A stretch of 64,000 nt of DNA from Bactericera cockerelli. Taxonomy: Eukaryota > Arthropoda > Insecta > Hemiptera > Triozidae. The position numbers and the translations under genes were made by a program. Location: NCBI GenBank assembly GCA_024516035.1, contig CM044964.1, positions 7,810,236-7,874,235 of the forward strand. The letters are read 5' to 3'. Each line of letters opens with the position of its first letter. Within the stretch, counting starts at the first letter, position 1. The notes below the pieces were generated by a model, which saw nothing but the letters and a program-made list of their open reading frames with translations, was not told the DNA's origin and searched no databases. Below, in pieces: positions 30,668-39,875 of the stretch.

Positions 30668-30797
30668 TAATGTATGTATATCTCCTAAGGTATGTATATC
30701 ACACAATGTATGTATATCACATAATGTATGTATATCACACAATGTATGTATATCACACAATGCATGTATGCATATTTGTATAATGCATGTATATCTG
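30668..30797. repeat. 18-bp tandem repeat, about five units
   Basis: Unit GTATGTATATCACACAAT, repeated at 18-bp spacing with small changes, then a shorter GCATGTAT variant. The DIHTLC peptide frame on the minus strand is an artefact of the 18-bp period. Confidence 0.85.
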
Positions 30798-31007
30798 CAC
30801 ACAAAATAAAGTACGTAAATCATTCGAGCCTTCAGCATGAGGAGTGTGTGTGTGTTTGTGTGTGAAAAATGTGAAAAACTCAACTCCAAACCGAGTATGA
30901 TACACAAATAGGTAGAACCTAATATTATATTCCTGATGTATGCGAATTCCTGAATATAATGCGAATTCATATGTGGCTATCAGTGGCGAAACCTGCAATA
31001 GACTCAG

Positions 31008-31187
31008 GACCGAATTATGAAACAGGATTAAGTATCTAGGATTTGTTAATCCAAGCCACTATCACTTAACAGCTGATATAAATATTAAATGTGCTGTGAT
31101 TGGTTGAATTTCGAACAAGATGGAGTGCTAAGAGATAGTTTAGGTTTAGTTTAGGTATTAGTATATAATTTTGTTTCATAATTCAGG
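31008..31187. mobile_element. MITE Q, complete
   Basis: GGACCGAATTATGAAACAGG at the left and GTTTCATAATTCAGGCC at the right are inverted. The interior TGTGCTGTGATTGGTTGAAT is shared in part with the copy at 50566. Confidence 0.65.
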
Positions 31188-31379
31188 CCGAAGTATATTA
31201 TTTATTCATAAAAAAAAAAAAAAAAATAGAGGCCATTTCAATGTAAATTTTAATAAATTAAAGTTTTTGCAATAAAAATTGCAATATTAATCACATTGAC
31301 CATTAATTTAATCATGCATGTTATCAAAAATAACGAAGATCTGCTACAATTACTATCAAAACTATCTTATTCCCATTTA

Positions 31380-31566
31380 TTATTATTATTAATAATAAAG
31401 GTACTTGTGCCACGGAACCGCTTTCGCATTACTTCAGGGCACTCTAGCCTCACATTCATGCCATTCCGGAAACGGAAAAACTCGGTCAGAATTTTCATCT
31501 CTGGTCGGGATTCGAACCCGCAAACTCCGGGTGAGTAACCAATTCTCTGAACCACGGAAGTCGGCA
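31380..31566 (-). mobile_element. SINE N, antisense copy 1
   Basis: On the minus strand CTTCCGTGGTTCAGAGAATT (A-box position) and TTGCGGGTTCGAATCCCGAC (B box). The 3' part holds CTAGAGTGCCCTGAAGTAAT. The second copy is at 58083. Confidence 0.7.
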
Positions 31567-31793
31567 AGATACACATCCGCCACTGGTCCAAATCTGTTAT
31601 GCACCCATCAAGACAAGGTAACGCATAGAAAATTAAATCGAAAAATTGGAAAATGAAAAATTGGAAATGAAAAAAACCGTCAAATATCTGACAGACATAC
31701 ATCACACACCCTAACATAAGCATTGAATTAGGAACGCGTCCAACAGAATGGAGATGCAACGGGTGTTGTGCTACTCATCTCTAGACCTTCCTC

Positions 31794-32130
31794 AATTTCT
31801 ATTATGTTGAGTATGGTTTTCAGTTCTTCAACAATATCCATATCTTCAGTAATATCAGCATATTTTAGTTATTTCTGACATGCATACAATGTTTTATTTG
31901 TGTATGAACGATATTGTTACTCGGCTTCTTAATTTTCAAGCATGATATTCCTTGATTCACAATTTCCATCGTATTGAGAATGTTTTTCATTTCTTCAACA
32001 ATATTAATATTTTTTATTAGCAACATATTTAGTTATTTCTGAAAACATGAAAGGATATTTTATTCGTAGTAAGTTCCTTAGTTTTCAAGCTGTCTGCTCC
32101 AATGTCCTACATATTGAGGACCTGCGATGT
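31794..32130. repeat. Tandem duplication, period about 167 bp
   Basis: AATTTCTATTATGTTGAGTA (31794) and AATTTCCATCGTATTGAGAA (31961) begin diverged copies. Both contain AGTTATTTCTGA. A third, more decayed copy may follow to about 32200. Confidence 0.7.
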
Positions 32131-32359
32131 GCAACCTATAATAATTCAACAGTTTTGATATTTTTTTACCAGCATTCGAAATAGCATTTTAGTTTTTTTT
32201 TTCTGTCAGGCGCTTTAACTCTGTGATTTCCAGGTCGTTTGCGCCGATTCCTCTATAAAGTTATCATATTAATGTGTACAGGTTTAATCTTTAATAGCAC
32301 AAGAGTGAATCGACGCTCTCGAACATTTTAGTTTTTTCAGACATCTTATAAAGAAGTCT

Positions 32360-32388
32360 CCAGCCAACTTTATTTCAAAGTTGGCTGG
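32360..32388. repeat. Perfect 12-bp hairpin
   Basis: CCAGCCAACTTT and AAAGTTGGCTGG separated by five bases. Confidence 0.8.
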
Positions 32389-32448
32389 TCCTGAACCACA
32401 TATTTCTATTTGCCATGAAACTCTTAGGAAACTGCAAGCCTGTAAGGG

Positions 32449-32528
32449 TTGGCTAGTCTGTTCTCTGTTTATAGTCCTCTAGCGAGACACTGGTCTTCTC
32501 CCCCTTTAGCGTTCCCCAGCCGGACTAT
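32449..32528. repeat. Dispersed units of the 12.2-kb minisatellite
   Basis: GCTAGTCTGTTCTCTGTTTA then TAGTCCTCTAGCGAG, and CTGGTCTTCTCCCCCTTTAG then CCCCAGCC, are reverse-complement relatives of the unit. Another half unit, CTGGCTAGTCTGTTCTCTGT, lies at about 33159. Confidence 0.6.
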
Positions 32529-33189
32529 TTACTTTAATGTCAAAATACAGAGTGTGATATTTTTTTGGCTCTCATATTTAATAACACCTCATGCTTTGGA
32601 TGTTCCGCTCATATCTTACGAGGAAAATTTTAAGTGAAATTCAAACCAGGTAAATATTAAGAATTATATTCAACGGTATTAATTCTAACATTATTAATTT
32701 ATATAAAAAAAAAACTAGTACCCAACAATTAAATTCAAGCTAAGTATTTATTTTATATTAAAAAACTAACTGACTAAAAACTATTATGAATGGTTGGTTT
32801 CCTTCGTTTGTTTAACTTCTCATTAAATCATAGCTTGGTGTTTTTAATGAATCAAAGTGGTATTCATTTCTCGCGAAAAAAAAATATTAGACATGATTAA
32901 AAAAATAATCCAAAGAATAGGCATGATAATAATCTAGTACCAACACTGCTAACAAAATAATTATTTTAATAATAATACTTAATATCAATAATTATAGCAA
33001 GAAAAGTGGTTATTATTAAACTGAATCTTCATATATGAGGAATCTTTGTAGTTAGGGCTCTCTGTAGGAATCCGTCAAAAGAAGCTACGCTTATTTTTAT
33101 AATAATAATAACTCTTTATTGACAAGAATAATATTGACAAAGGGCTTGATTATTGCCTGGCTAGTCTGTTCTCTGTTTAACCAACTATA
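32529..33189. other. AT-rich; minor SINE K scrap
   Basis: GATGTTCCGCTCATATCTTA then CGAGGAAAA near 32599 resembles the K body. The rest is unassigned. Confidence 0.4.
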
Positions 33190-33225
33190 AACGCTGAAAC
33201 CGGGACTTGAACCACCGACCTCCAG

Positions 33226-33394
33226 TATGAGTCAGTATAGAGAGAAAAGTGAGAAGTTGTACTTGATGTATATGAATATCAGAACATACCTGGACAGCTG
33301 TTTCGAGCTAATTTGCTCTCATCAGCAGGTAATAGTTCTGAATATCCATGTCATCAACTAACCTCTCTATTTCAATCAGTATAAACAGAAAAGT
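33226..33394 (-). mobile_element. 169-bp insert with hammerhead ribozyme (retrozyme-like or Penelope-derived)
   Basis: Inserted inside an H SINE. A 19-bp direct repeat, CAGTATAGAGAGAAAAGTG (33233) and CAGTATAAACAGAAAAGTG (33377), lies 144 bp apart, so the insert is one unit plus the start of a second, as expected from a concatemeric or circular RNA template. No open frame. Hammerhead type I motifs are known from Penelope-like elements and animal retrozyme-like small RNAs, and the insert could derive from either. Confidence 0.7.
33274..33347 (-). ncRNA. Type I hammerhead self-cleaving ribozyme
   Basis: The minus strand contains the full catalytic core in order. CUGAUGA is followed by stem II GAGC/GCUC with loop AAAUUA, then GAA, then ACAGCUGU (stem III, two pairs with an AGCU loop, self-complementary), then the cleavage triplet GUC. 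Stem I forms from ACCUG with CAGGU, an internal loop, and CAGAAC with GUUCUG, then about six further pairs with one bulged U. All invariant core bases are present. Predicted cleavage lies between plus-strand positions 33292 and 33293. The very short palindromic stem III is typical of hammerheads that act as dimers. Activity is inferred, not shown. Confidence 0.9.
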
Positions 33395-33493
33395 GTTACA
33401 AGTCCGCCGCCTTATGGATCCAGCTACTGAGGTCGGTGTTTTTTTTTTTTCAAGAAATACACCTGCATATTTTGAATACAAATTTTAAAGATC

Positions 33494-33536
33494 ACGAATA
33501 GCTCAGTGGTCAAGCACTCGCTTGCTGCGCCTTTTG
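33494..33536 (+). mobile_element. SINE F head scrap
   Basis: CACGAATAGCTCAGTGGTCA then AGCACTCGCTTGC matches the tRNA-like head of F at 36727. No body follows. Confidence 0.65.
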
Positions 33537-34276
33537 ACGGAGACTTTAGGGCAGATTTCAAATGGAAATGAAGTCGTCGAAATGGACATAAATTTCAGCA
33601 GCAACACTTCTTCTAGTGAATAAATTTCAGCAAAACATTTCCACAGAACATGCTGATGGACGTTGAACTTCGGAGAACTGAAAGCTGGATGAACGGAACC
33701 GACAAACACAACTTTGAATTCGAAAAAAAAAAACATTAAAATAAAACAAGCGTAGAAAAATTCATGAACAAGACAAGAACGAAAAAGAAGTAGAAAAACA
33801 AAAAAACATGAGTTCAGAATTACATTGAATGAACTAGATTCTTGAAAAACTATAAAAAATAGAAGAAAAAAACATGAGTTTAGAAAAACATTGAAATAAA
33901 AAACCACGTAACTTCTTCTGTAAGAAATTGAGTACAGTTAAATTTGAGGACAGGTACAGTTAAAAAGAAGTTCTGTTTTTAAATCATAGATTTTTTCAAT
34001 GATAGTAAATGGGTTGATTCGGATAAATGAATAATAAAACACTATTTACCGCACGTATACAAAACATATAATACAAGTGTACAAGTACCTCAGCAAATAA
34101 GCTGAATTGGAACAAGTTGTTCTGATATATGTATGTATTAATTTTGATGTATGTAATATTTCTGTTCCAAATAAAGGTTTATTTATTTATAGTTTATACA
34201 AAACATATACCTTATTACTTGAAATTAAATAGAAGTTCTGTTTTTAAATCATTTCTCAATGATGGTCTGATACAGA
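33537..34276. other. AT-rich, retroposon-like tail near 34128-34190
   Basis: GTTCCAAATAAAGGTTTATT near 34156 looks like a retroposon 3' end on the plus strand. A phenylalanine-rich minus-strand frame at 33503-33907 is composition-driven. No gene recognised. Confidence 0.35.
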
Positions 34277-34422
34277 GAGTTGGGTGGAAGAGATTGCCAA
34301 AGGAAAATAACCCCGCCCTTTAGTTAGGACATTTTTTTTCTTCTATTATATTGTATTTTAATTTGTAGGTATTTGTGTTGTATATAATATGTCCTATTAA
34401 TAAAGTGTAAATAAATAAATTC
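34277..34422 (+). mobile_element. Element E, copy 5
   Basis: GAGTTGGGTGGAAGAGATTG then AATAACCCCGCCCTTTAGTT, ending TATGTCCTATTAATAAAGTG and (AAAT)n. Confidence 0.8.
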
Positions 34423-34904
34423 TCTGTTGGTAGATTCTTGTATGAATGGAATAATTACTTTCATTTGGTCCTAATTTGGGACACACGACGCCTCCACTAA
34501 AAAACCAAAGCTCACGATAAACCATATTCTGGTAGGTCCAGCATCTTCTGAGCCATGCTGGTCACGGGTCATTACTGCCAGGCTCTTGGGACCGGTCCTC
34601 CATTGGGCGAAATAATAATCCCCCCCCCCCCCCTCTCAACCAAACCAATGCACTTTCCGCATGCAAGTCCGATGCACTTTCGTGCATAAAAAATTAAGAC
34701 AAGAACCTACATCGCGCTGTCGGGTGTATTATTTTTTTGTAGTTTCTGAAAATAAAAATTGTACTAGCTCCGAGAACCGGTTTCAATTTTGTAGCTAAGT
34801 TTGATTATAGCATCATGGAAAAAGGAATCCGTCTTCTTAAATCCCCGCCAGTCGAGGCGATCTGAATGTCGATTCATCATAATTTTTATCTGCTGGTTAC
34901 ATTT
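34423..34904. other. No recognisable feature except a C-run
   Basis: A C13 run at 34620-34632. The rest is unassigned. Confidence 0.4.
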
Positions 34905-34995
34905 TTACTTTCCTTATTCTACCTAGAATAAGGAAGGTATTGTATTCGTCGAAAATTTGACCTACACAGTTTTTCACATTTCTGGACGAATCATA
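34905..34995. mobile_element. Repeat R terminal region, copy 1
   Basis: TTTTTACTTTCCTTATTCTA then CCTAGAATAAGGAAGGTATT, followed by TTTCACATTTCTGGACG. The ends TTTACTTTCCTTAT and ATAAGGA are inverted. A similar block is at 50748. Confidence 0.5.
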
Positions 34996-35007
34996 GACGA
35001 ATCTGGA

Positions 35008-35124
35008 CAACCCAGGCTGGGTGAGGTTAATGTGGGTAGCAGGTCTGTGAGTTTCCAGCGAATGGAGGGTAACACCCCCGTCGTGATATATGACCATGCA
35101 GTTGAAAGCGACGTTCAACCCAAA
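35008..35124 (+). mobile_element. SINE A, 5'-truncated
   Basis: Starts inside the body at CAACCCAGGCTGGGTGAGGT and ends CAGTTGAAAGCGACGTTCAA. The 5S head is absent. Confidence 0.8.
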
Positions 35125-35138
35125 TTACCATTAGTTTC

Positions 35139-35440
35139 GGACACTGGTAGTCAAGTGGTTATCAATCCAGATAGCGATCAATTGGTTCGAATCCCACCCG
35201 GTGCATGCATTTTTCATCAATAATTATATTTGAGTTTGTCACCACATAATAATAAGATTCTGAATGTTAGGTGGGAGAATATGCTTTGAGTATTAACCTC
35301 GCCTGGTGGTTACCCTCCACTTCTTCTTCTTATTTTACTCTGTCTTATCCCACTTGAGCAGGGACGACGTTGTTCAACCTCATGGTTGAGGTTTGGTACA
35401 TTTTTTTTTGTGGTTAACTTCCACTAAAGAGTGAAATATA
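35139..35440 (+). mobile_element. SINE C interrupted by repeat G
   Basis: C runs from GACACTGGTAGTCAAGTGGT to TGGTGGTTACCCTCCACTT, and the segment GTGGTTAACTTCCACTAAAG resumes at 35410 after an 85-bp insert. The 16-bp word GTGGTTACCCTCCACT is thus present on both sides. Confidence 0.7.
35325..35409 (-). mobile_element. Repeat G, copy inside SINE C
   Basis: TTATTTTACTCTGTCTTATC, CCACTTGAGCAGGGACGACG and TTGTTCAACCTCATGGTTGA are the reverse complement of 38046-38115, followed by a T-rich segment. Confidence 0.7.
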
Positions 35441-35899
35441 TTTTTAAAACCTCGTGATAACTTCATTTATTTTCTAACAAGTTCTGAAAGAGACGAGGAG
35501 ACATTCAATGACTATTAATTTTCAAGATATAAACTCTTCCGAAGAGTTAACGCATCCACGAACAAGAAATACATTTAACAGAGCGGCCATACTTTATAGG
35601 TACTTTTTAACAAAGATCATTAATCTAAAACGAATGTCAAATGCAAGAAATTCAATTTTATTTAATAAACTAAAGAAATTGATAAAAAGGAATGAAAATC
35701 AATCATGAGGCCTGTCAATTAGCACCAAGCTAAAGACCGCGGTTCGAAACTTGTTAGTGTCACTAAGTTCCTGAACCGATAAAAAATATGACGGGGATTG
35801 TTTATAAGGTACTTTGTGGGGTTTATTTAGTGGCTCTTGTTTGTAAAACGACACAGTGTTTCCATTAATTTGTATTTTCAAACAAATTCTTCCATTTCT
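35441..35899. other. Unassigned
   Basis: A 66-codon plus-strand frame at 35508 (MTINFQDINSSEELTHPRTR) has plausible composition but no recognised relative. Confidence 0.3.
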
Positions 35900-36142
35900 T
35901 CCGCACTTTTTCTTTCTCTCTTTCTTTTTTTCTCGCTCTCTCTCTCTCTCCTTTTCTCTCTCTCTCTCTCTCTCTATCCCTTTCTCTATCTCTCTTTTTC
36001 TCTCATTCGCTCTCTCTCTCTGTCTCTCTCTTTTTCTCTCTCTCTATCTCTCTTTTCTATCTCTCTCTCTTTTTCGCTCTCTCTGTCTCTTTTTCTCTCT
36101 CTGTTTCTCTCTCTCTCTCTCTATCTCTCTCGGTCCTCTTTT
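35900..36142. repeat. (CT)n tract
   Basis: About 240 bp of CT/TTC repeats. Confidence 0.9.
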
Positions 36143-36329
36143 CACAAGAAAGATTCTTTGTCATAATTAGGTAATAAATTGAAACCAGCACAAGACATGT
36201 TGTCCATTAGTTTTATGTCACTTTTGTGTCATATTTGTAAGAATTATTTATTTAAAAATAGATAAAGGTTGCGCTAACGTTAATCACAGCGTTCCTCTTT
36301 GTTGACTTTGTCACTGACCTCTGCGGTTC

Positions 36330-36395
36330 AATTTTCAGAGTAGCAGACTCGTAACCAGGAGGTCAGTGGTTCAAGTCTCGAGGCGCATGGAAATT
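36330..36395 (+). mobile_element. SINE H head remnant
   Basis: GTAGCAGACTCGTAACCAGG then AGGTCAGTGGTTCAAGTCTC; A box degraded. Confidence 0.5.
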
Positions 36396-36460
36396 TTTTA
36401 GCAAGGTTTCCGTCTACGTTTTTGTGAAAACCTAATTTCAATATTTACTTTCTTTAATTA

Positions 36461-36655
36461 GGGTTTAACGTCGCTTTCAACTACATGGTCATATCACGAC
36501 GGGGGTGTTACCCTCCATTCGCAGGACGCATTCTCAAACCTTTTCTCAAATTACCCTCACCTAGCGTGGATGAGGCCGGAATTTTCGCCTCACTGAACGT
36601 TGCTTAACTTCGGTGATCCTACCAGAACCGGTGCATTCCACGCGCCTTCGACGCT
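36461..36655 (-). mobile_element. SINE A, antisense full copy
   Basis: GGGTTTAACGTCGCTTTCAA to CTTAACTTCGGTGATCCTAC and ACGCGCCTTCGACGCT. Confidence 0.85.
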
Positions 36656-36726
36656 TATAGTTATTTTTAATGGCACAGATTACTGATTTCATTCTAATCA
36701 TTTAGTTCCGCAAGATGTACTAAGCG

Positions 36727-37035
36727 CACGAATAGCTCAGTGGTTAAGCACTCGCTTGCCATGCGGAAGGTCCCGGGTTCGAACCCCGCCCCGAGAAAAA
36801 TTTGTATTCAAAACTTGGTTACATTTGTTTGTACCTTCCGGTGCGCTCATGTTGACCCAGCACCTAAATGGGAGTAATGTGTCACTTCTCGCCCTTCAGA
36901 GGGGAGGCATACTACGGGATGGGCAGGCTACAACACAGACCACAAGCGTCTACAGTAGCTCCTGTTTCATGGCTGCGAAATAAAAAAAGCTGTGAAACAC
37001 TCATCTCTCTAAAAAAAAAAAAAAAAAAAAATGCT
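36727..37035 (+). mobile_element. SINE F, complete copy with tRNA-like head
   Basis: Head GCACGAATAGCTCAGTGGTT (A box), CTCGCTTGCCATGCGG, CCCGGGTTCGAACCCCGCCC (B box). A spacer of about 30 bp leads to the body TACCTTCCGGTGCGCTCATG and GACCACAAGCGTCTACAGTA, ending AACACTCATCTCTC and an A-tail of about 20. This copy defines F as a tRNA-derived SINE. Confidence 0.85.
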
Positions 37036-37218
37036 GCAAACGAGTTACGGCCCGAGGCATGGCCCTATATTTTTTTTCCCTAACTCTACTCCACACAATG
37101 AGGCATTGCCGGACATCGTTTCGAGCCGGAACTCGGCACCCCGACCCCGTATCTAGGTAATACCTTGGTCTTTTTTCAATTTTGATATTTATATAATAAT
37201 AATTTGTCTTCATTTTTG

Positions 37219-37434
37219 TCTGTCCCGGTAGCTCAGTGGTAAAGGCAGCACTCTGTGAATCCAGATATTCCAGAGGTCGTGGGTTCGAAACCCAGCCGGG
37301 ACATGACAAGTTATCCTCCCATTTGGGATTTTTACCACATAATAATATGTCTTGGGCTTACTGCTGGAATAATGGGACTCTAATACTCCTAAACGGGCAG
37401 TTTAAATAAGGCGATATTATTATTATTATTTTAA
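37219..37434 (+). mobile_element. SINE B, complete copy
   Basis: TGTCCCGGTAGCTCAGTGGT (A box) and GTGGGTTCGAAACCCAGCCG (B box). The GTCCCGG/CCGGGAC ends form a seven-pair acceptor stem. Body CAAGTTATCCTCCCATTTGG and TGTCTTGGGCTTACTGCTGG, ending in (ATT)n. Confidence 0.88.
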
Positions 37435-37767
37435 AAGCCCCCTAACACAGCGATTGTGCCACCTGCACCAAAGAGGTTCACTTCTGCGTCGCTCAATTCC
37501 AAAAAGAAATGAGTGGAAAAAATTGAATCCAAATCGTGATCCTAGCGTACGGTTGAAAAAAAAGAGCGTACTGTTATAGCTGAACCTTCCCAATATTCTT
37601 CTTGTAGTGAGAAATTAGAGCTCAAATTACATTGGTTTCGTTGTATCCTAGAAATGCAGTTACTTCTCTCTCAAGTTATGCACTCAAATTGCATCTCTCA
37701 ATTTGTTTCCTGAAATTGCATTCGCATCGAGCAGACCTGTTGTTGTACTTTGGTTGTGTTCTGCTTT
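37435..37767. other. No recognisable feature
   Basis: Unassigned; nothing seen. Confidence 0.4.
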
Positions 37768-38010
37768 GCCTGCCTCCGTGCTGACGTAACGGTTGTGACT
37801 ACTGCCCGTAGTCCAGATATCCTGAGTTCGATCCCCGGTCGGAGCAGATTTTTCGCACAGAAAATTTTGTTCCCTCCGTACATGGGAGGCTGGCATTTCC
37901 GGTCCAACCCAGGCTGGGTGAGGTTAATGTGGGTAGCTAGTGCGATTCCTAGCGAATGGAGGGTGAAACCCCCCGTCCTAAGTCAGCACGTTAAATCAAA
38001 TGGAATCGTT
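37768..38010 (+). mobile_element. SINE D, near-complete copy
   Basis: Head CCTCCGTGCTGACGTAACGG and TTCGATCCCCGGTCGGAGCA. D-specific segment TTTTTCGCACAGAAAATTTT then CCCTCCGTACATGGGAGGCT. Shared A/D body GGTCCAACCCAGGCTGGGTG and AATGGAGGGTGAAACC, ending CACGTTAAATCAAATGGAAT. Confidence 0.85.
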
Positions 38011-38011
38011 G

Positions 38012-38135
38012 GCGTTAGAAAGGGCATCCAGCCGTAAAAAATGTGCCAAAACCAATCAACCTCAACCATGAGGTTGAACAACGTCGACCCTGCTCAAGCG
38101 GGATAAGACAGAGTAAAAGAAGAAAAAGGTTGTCT
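38012..38135 (+). mobile_element. Repeat G, copy 2
   Basis: GAAAGGGCATCCAGCCGTAA, CAACCTCAACCATGAGGTTG then AAGCGGGATAAGACAGAGTA and an A/G tail. It follows SINE D directly. Confidence 0.65.
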
Positions 38136-38174
38136 TCTGCAGTGTTATTGTTTTGTAGTTATTCATCTTGTTTA

Positions 38175-38306
38175 AGTTATCGTATTTGTGTTAATCGCTT
38201 TCGTCAATGTCACAACTACTCCTAGCTTTACTAAATCTACGCTGAAACCGGGACTTGAACCATCGATCTCCCGGCTACAAGTACGATCAAGCTACTGAAG
38301 TTGGTT
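38175..38306 (-). mobile_element. SINE H, antisense copy
   Basis: AAGTTATCGTATTTGTGTTA, ACGCTGAAACCGGGACTTGA, and GATCAAGCTACTGAAGTTGG. Confidence 0.8.
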
Positions 38307-38349
38307 ATTGTTTTTATAGTTGTATCAGTTTTTTAGTTGTATCAGTCAC

Positions 38350-38496
38350 AAAGTTATCATATTTGCGTCAATCACAATCGCGATATCACTACAACTCAAA
38401 ATCGCTTTACTAAATATTTGCTTAACTTGGGACTTGAACCACCGACCTTCAAATTACAAGTCCGCCGCCTTATCGATCAAGCTAGTGAGGTCGGTT
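38350..38496 (-). mobile_element. SINE H, antisense copy, near full length
   Basis: AAAGTTATCATATTTGCGTC, GGGACTTGAACCACCGACCT, and CTTATCGATCAAGCTAGTGA then GGTCGG. Confidence 0.85.
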
Positions 38497-38501
38497 TGTA
38501 G

Positions 38502-38634
38502 TAAGCCTGAGACGTATATTATTTTGTGGTCAAAATCACAAATGGGAGGATAAATTGTCATGTCCCGGCTGGGTTTCGAACCAGAGACTTCTGGATTCAC
38601 AGAGTGTTTACCACTGAGGTACCAGGATAGGGTA
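38502..38634 (-). mobile_element. SINE B, antisense, tail-less
   Basis: TGGGAGGATAAATTGTCATG, CCCGGCTGGGTTTCGAACCA and TTTACCACTGAGGTACCAGG. Confidence 0.8.
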
Positions 38635-38655
38635 AGCAGATAAGCACCAAGAACA

Positions 38656-38747
38656 ATGCATACGACGGGATAGGCAGGCTACAACACAGACCACAAGCGT
38701 CTACAGTAGCTCCTGTTTCATGGCTACTGTGAAACACTCACCTTTAT
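38656..38747 (+). mobile_element. SINE F 3' fragment
   Basis: GACGGGATAGGCAGGCTACA, GACCACAAGCGTCTACAGTA then GTGAAACACTCACC. Confidence 0.75.
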
Positions 38748-39521
38748 ATCATTAATCCCGATGAACGGAATTAACTTGTTTTTCATTGTGCAATTTGTGC
38801 ATTGTGCAAAGTGCATCAACATTTTAAAGCGCATTCGTTTTTCAGGTAAAAAAACATATATTTTATATATGGTATAAATATATTTATATTTTATTTTAAA
38901 AAATTATATATTTTTTTTTACATTTTATAAATACTGTTTTATATTTTTGTCATGACGTTGTGAACATACTTTATGTATCAAATGCACAATAAGACAATCT
39001 TACTTATCTTACTTAGGTACTTATATAATTTTTATAAAATTTCATTCACACAAACGTAGTTAAACTTCATTCGTCATGAATTGAGCTTCATTAAAATTTC
39101 AATTCAATTTCAACCTGTGACGAAATAGCCACGGAATTAACGCTTTTATGGTGAAGCATCTCAATTTTCACATTTCAATTTTTGCTACTGTAATTTTCGC
39201 ATTTCCGGCCGTGTTTTTCTGCCTGGTCAATCTTCAACTTCAAGATGTGAGTTCAAATATACAGAGAGTAATGGGACTTTTATATTTCTTAAATATAATA
39301 GAGAGCAAAAAAAAAAAATATAAGTCTCATCATACAGTGTGGTAATGCTGCAAGTATAAAGCAGCATTACCAACAGAAGAAAAAATGGATGCCATTTACT
39401 ACCTTATAACTATTTACTCTTTACTACCTTAACTATTTACTAAATAATAAAAAAAATTACTGGAGTATAGAGAGCACAATTTCTTTGGGTGAACCTGCTG
39501 AGCACAGTCAATTTTTTTGGG
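38748..39521. other. AT-rich; hairpin at 39340-39372
   Basis: GGTAATGCTGC and GCAGCATTACC form a perfect 11-12 bp stem with a nine-base loop. Otherwise unassigned. Confidence 0.45.
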
Positions 39522-39690
39522 GGGTTTAATATCGCTTTCAACTGCATGGTCAAATCATAACGGGGGTGTTATGCGTCAAATCATGCGAATAGAGGGTGTT
39601 ACCCTCTATTCGCAGGAAACTCACAAACCTGCTACCCATAATAATCTCACCTAGCATGAGTCGGGCCGGAATGCCAGCATCGCATGATTT
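39522..39690 (-). mobile_element. SINE A, antisense, 5'-truncated with internal rearrangement
   Basis: GGTTTAATATCGCTTTCAAC then GGGGGTGTTATGCGTCAAAT, where CATGCGAATAGAGGGTGTTA and CCCTCTATTCGCAGGAAACT form a local inverted repeat. It ends in GGAATGCCAGCATCGCATGA. Confidence 0.75.
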
Positions 39691-39777
39691 TCATAATTCA
39701 CAATCGTGATCCTGTTTCATCATTCGGCAACTAAAGTCTTCTACAGTCAACCCTGATCAGACTTCAGATACATTGAT

Positions 39778-39875
39778 CAGTGGCGTAGATAGACCTCCAT
39801 TTCGGGGGGGGGGGGGGGGGGGGTTCAGAAATCTCGCTTAACGTCCCCAAAATCCACCCCTAGCTACACCTCTGA
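39778..39875. mobile_element. MITE L-like element with G21 run
   Basis: TCAGTGGCGTAGATAGACCT, then about 21 G, then TTCAGAAATCTCGCTTAACG and CCCCTAGCTACACCTCTGA. The ends resemble the L element at 58749. Confidence 0.6.

Larger units (their letters stand above)
33190..33440 (-). mobile_element. SINE H interrupted by a hammerhead-containing insert
   Basis: Antisense H is present on both sides: CTGAAACCGGGACTTGAACC and CCGACCTCCAG before 33226, then GTTACAAGTCCGCCGCCTTA and CTACTGAGGTCGG after 33394. The two halves join perfectly if 33226-33394 is removed. Confidence 0.85.

Noticed and set aside
33503..33907. A phenylalanine-rich 134-codon minus-strand frame
   Set aside because: It comes from A-runs and tandem AAACATGAGTT-type words; no domain.
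36727..36800. True tRNA gene
   Set aside because: The head has A and B boxes, but it is followed by the F body and A-tail and matches other F heads. It is a SINE, not a tRNA gene. The same applies to all B, C, D, H, K, N and P heads.
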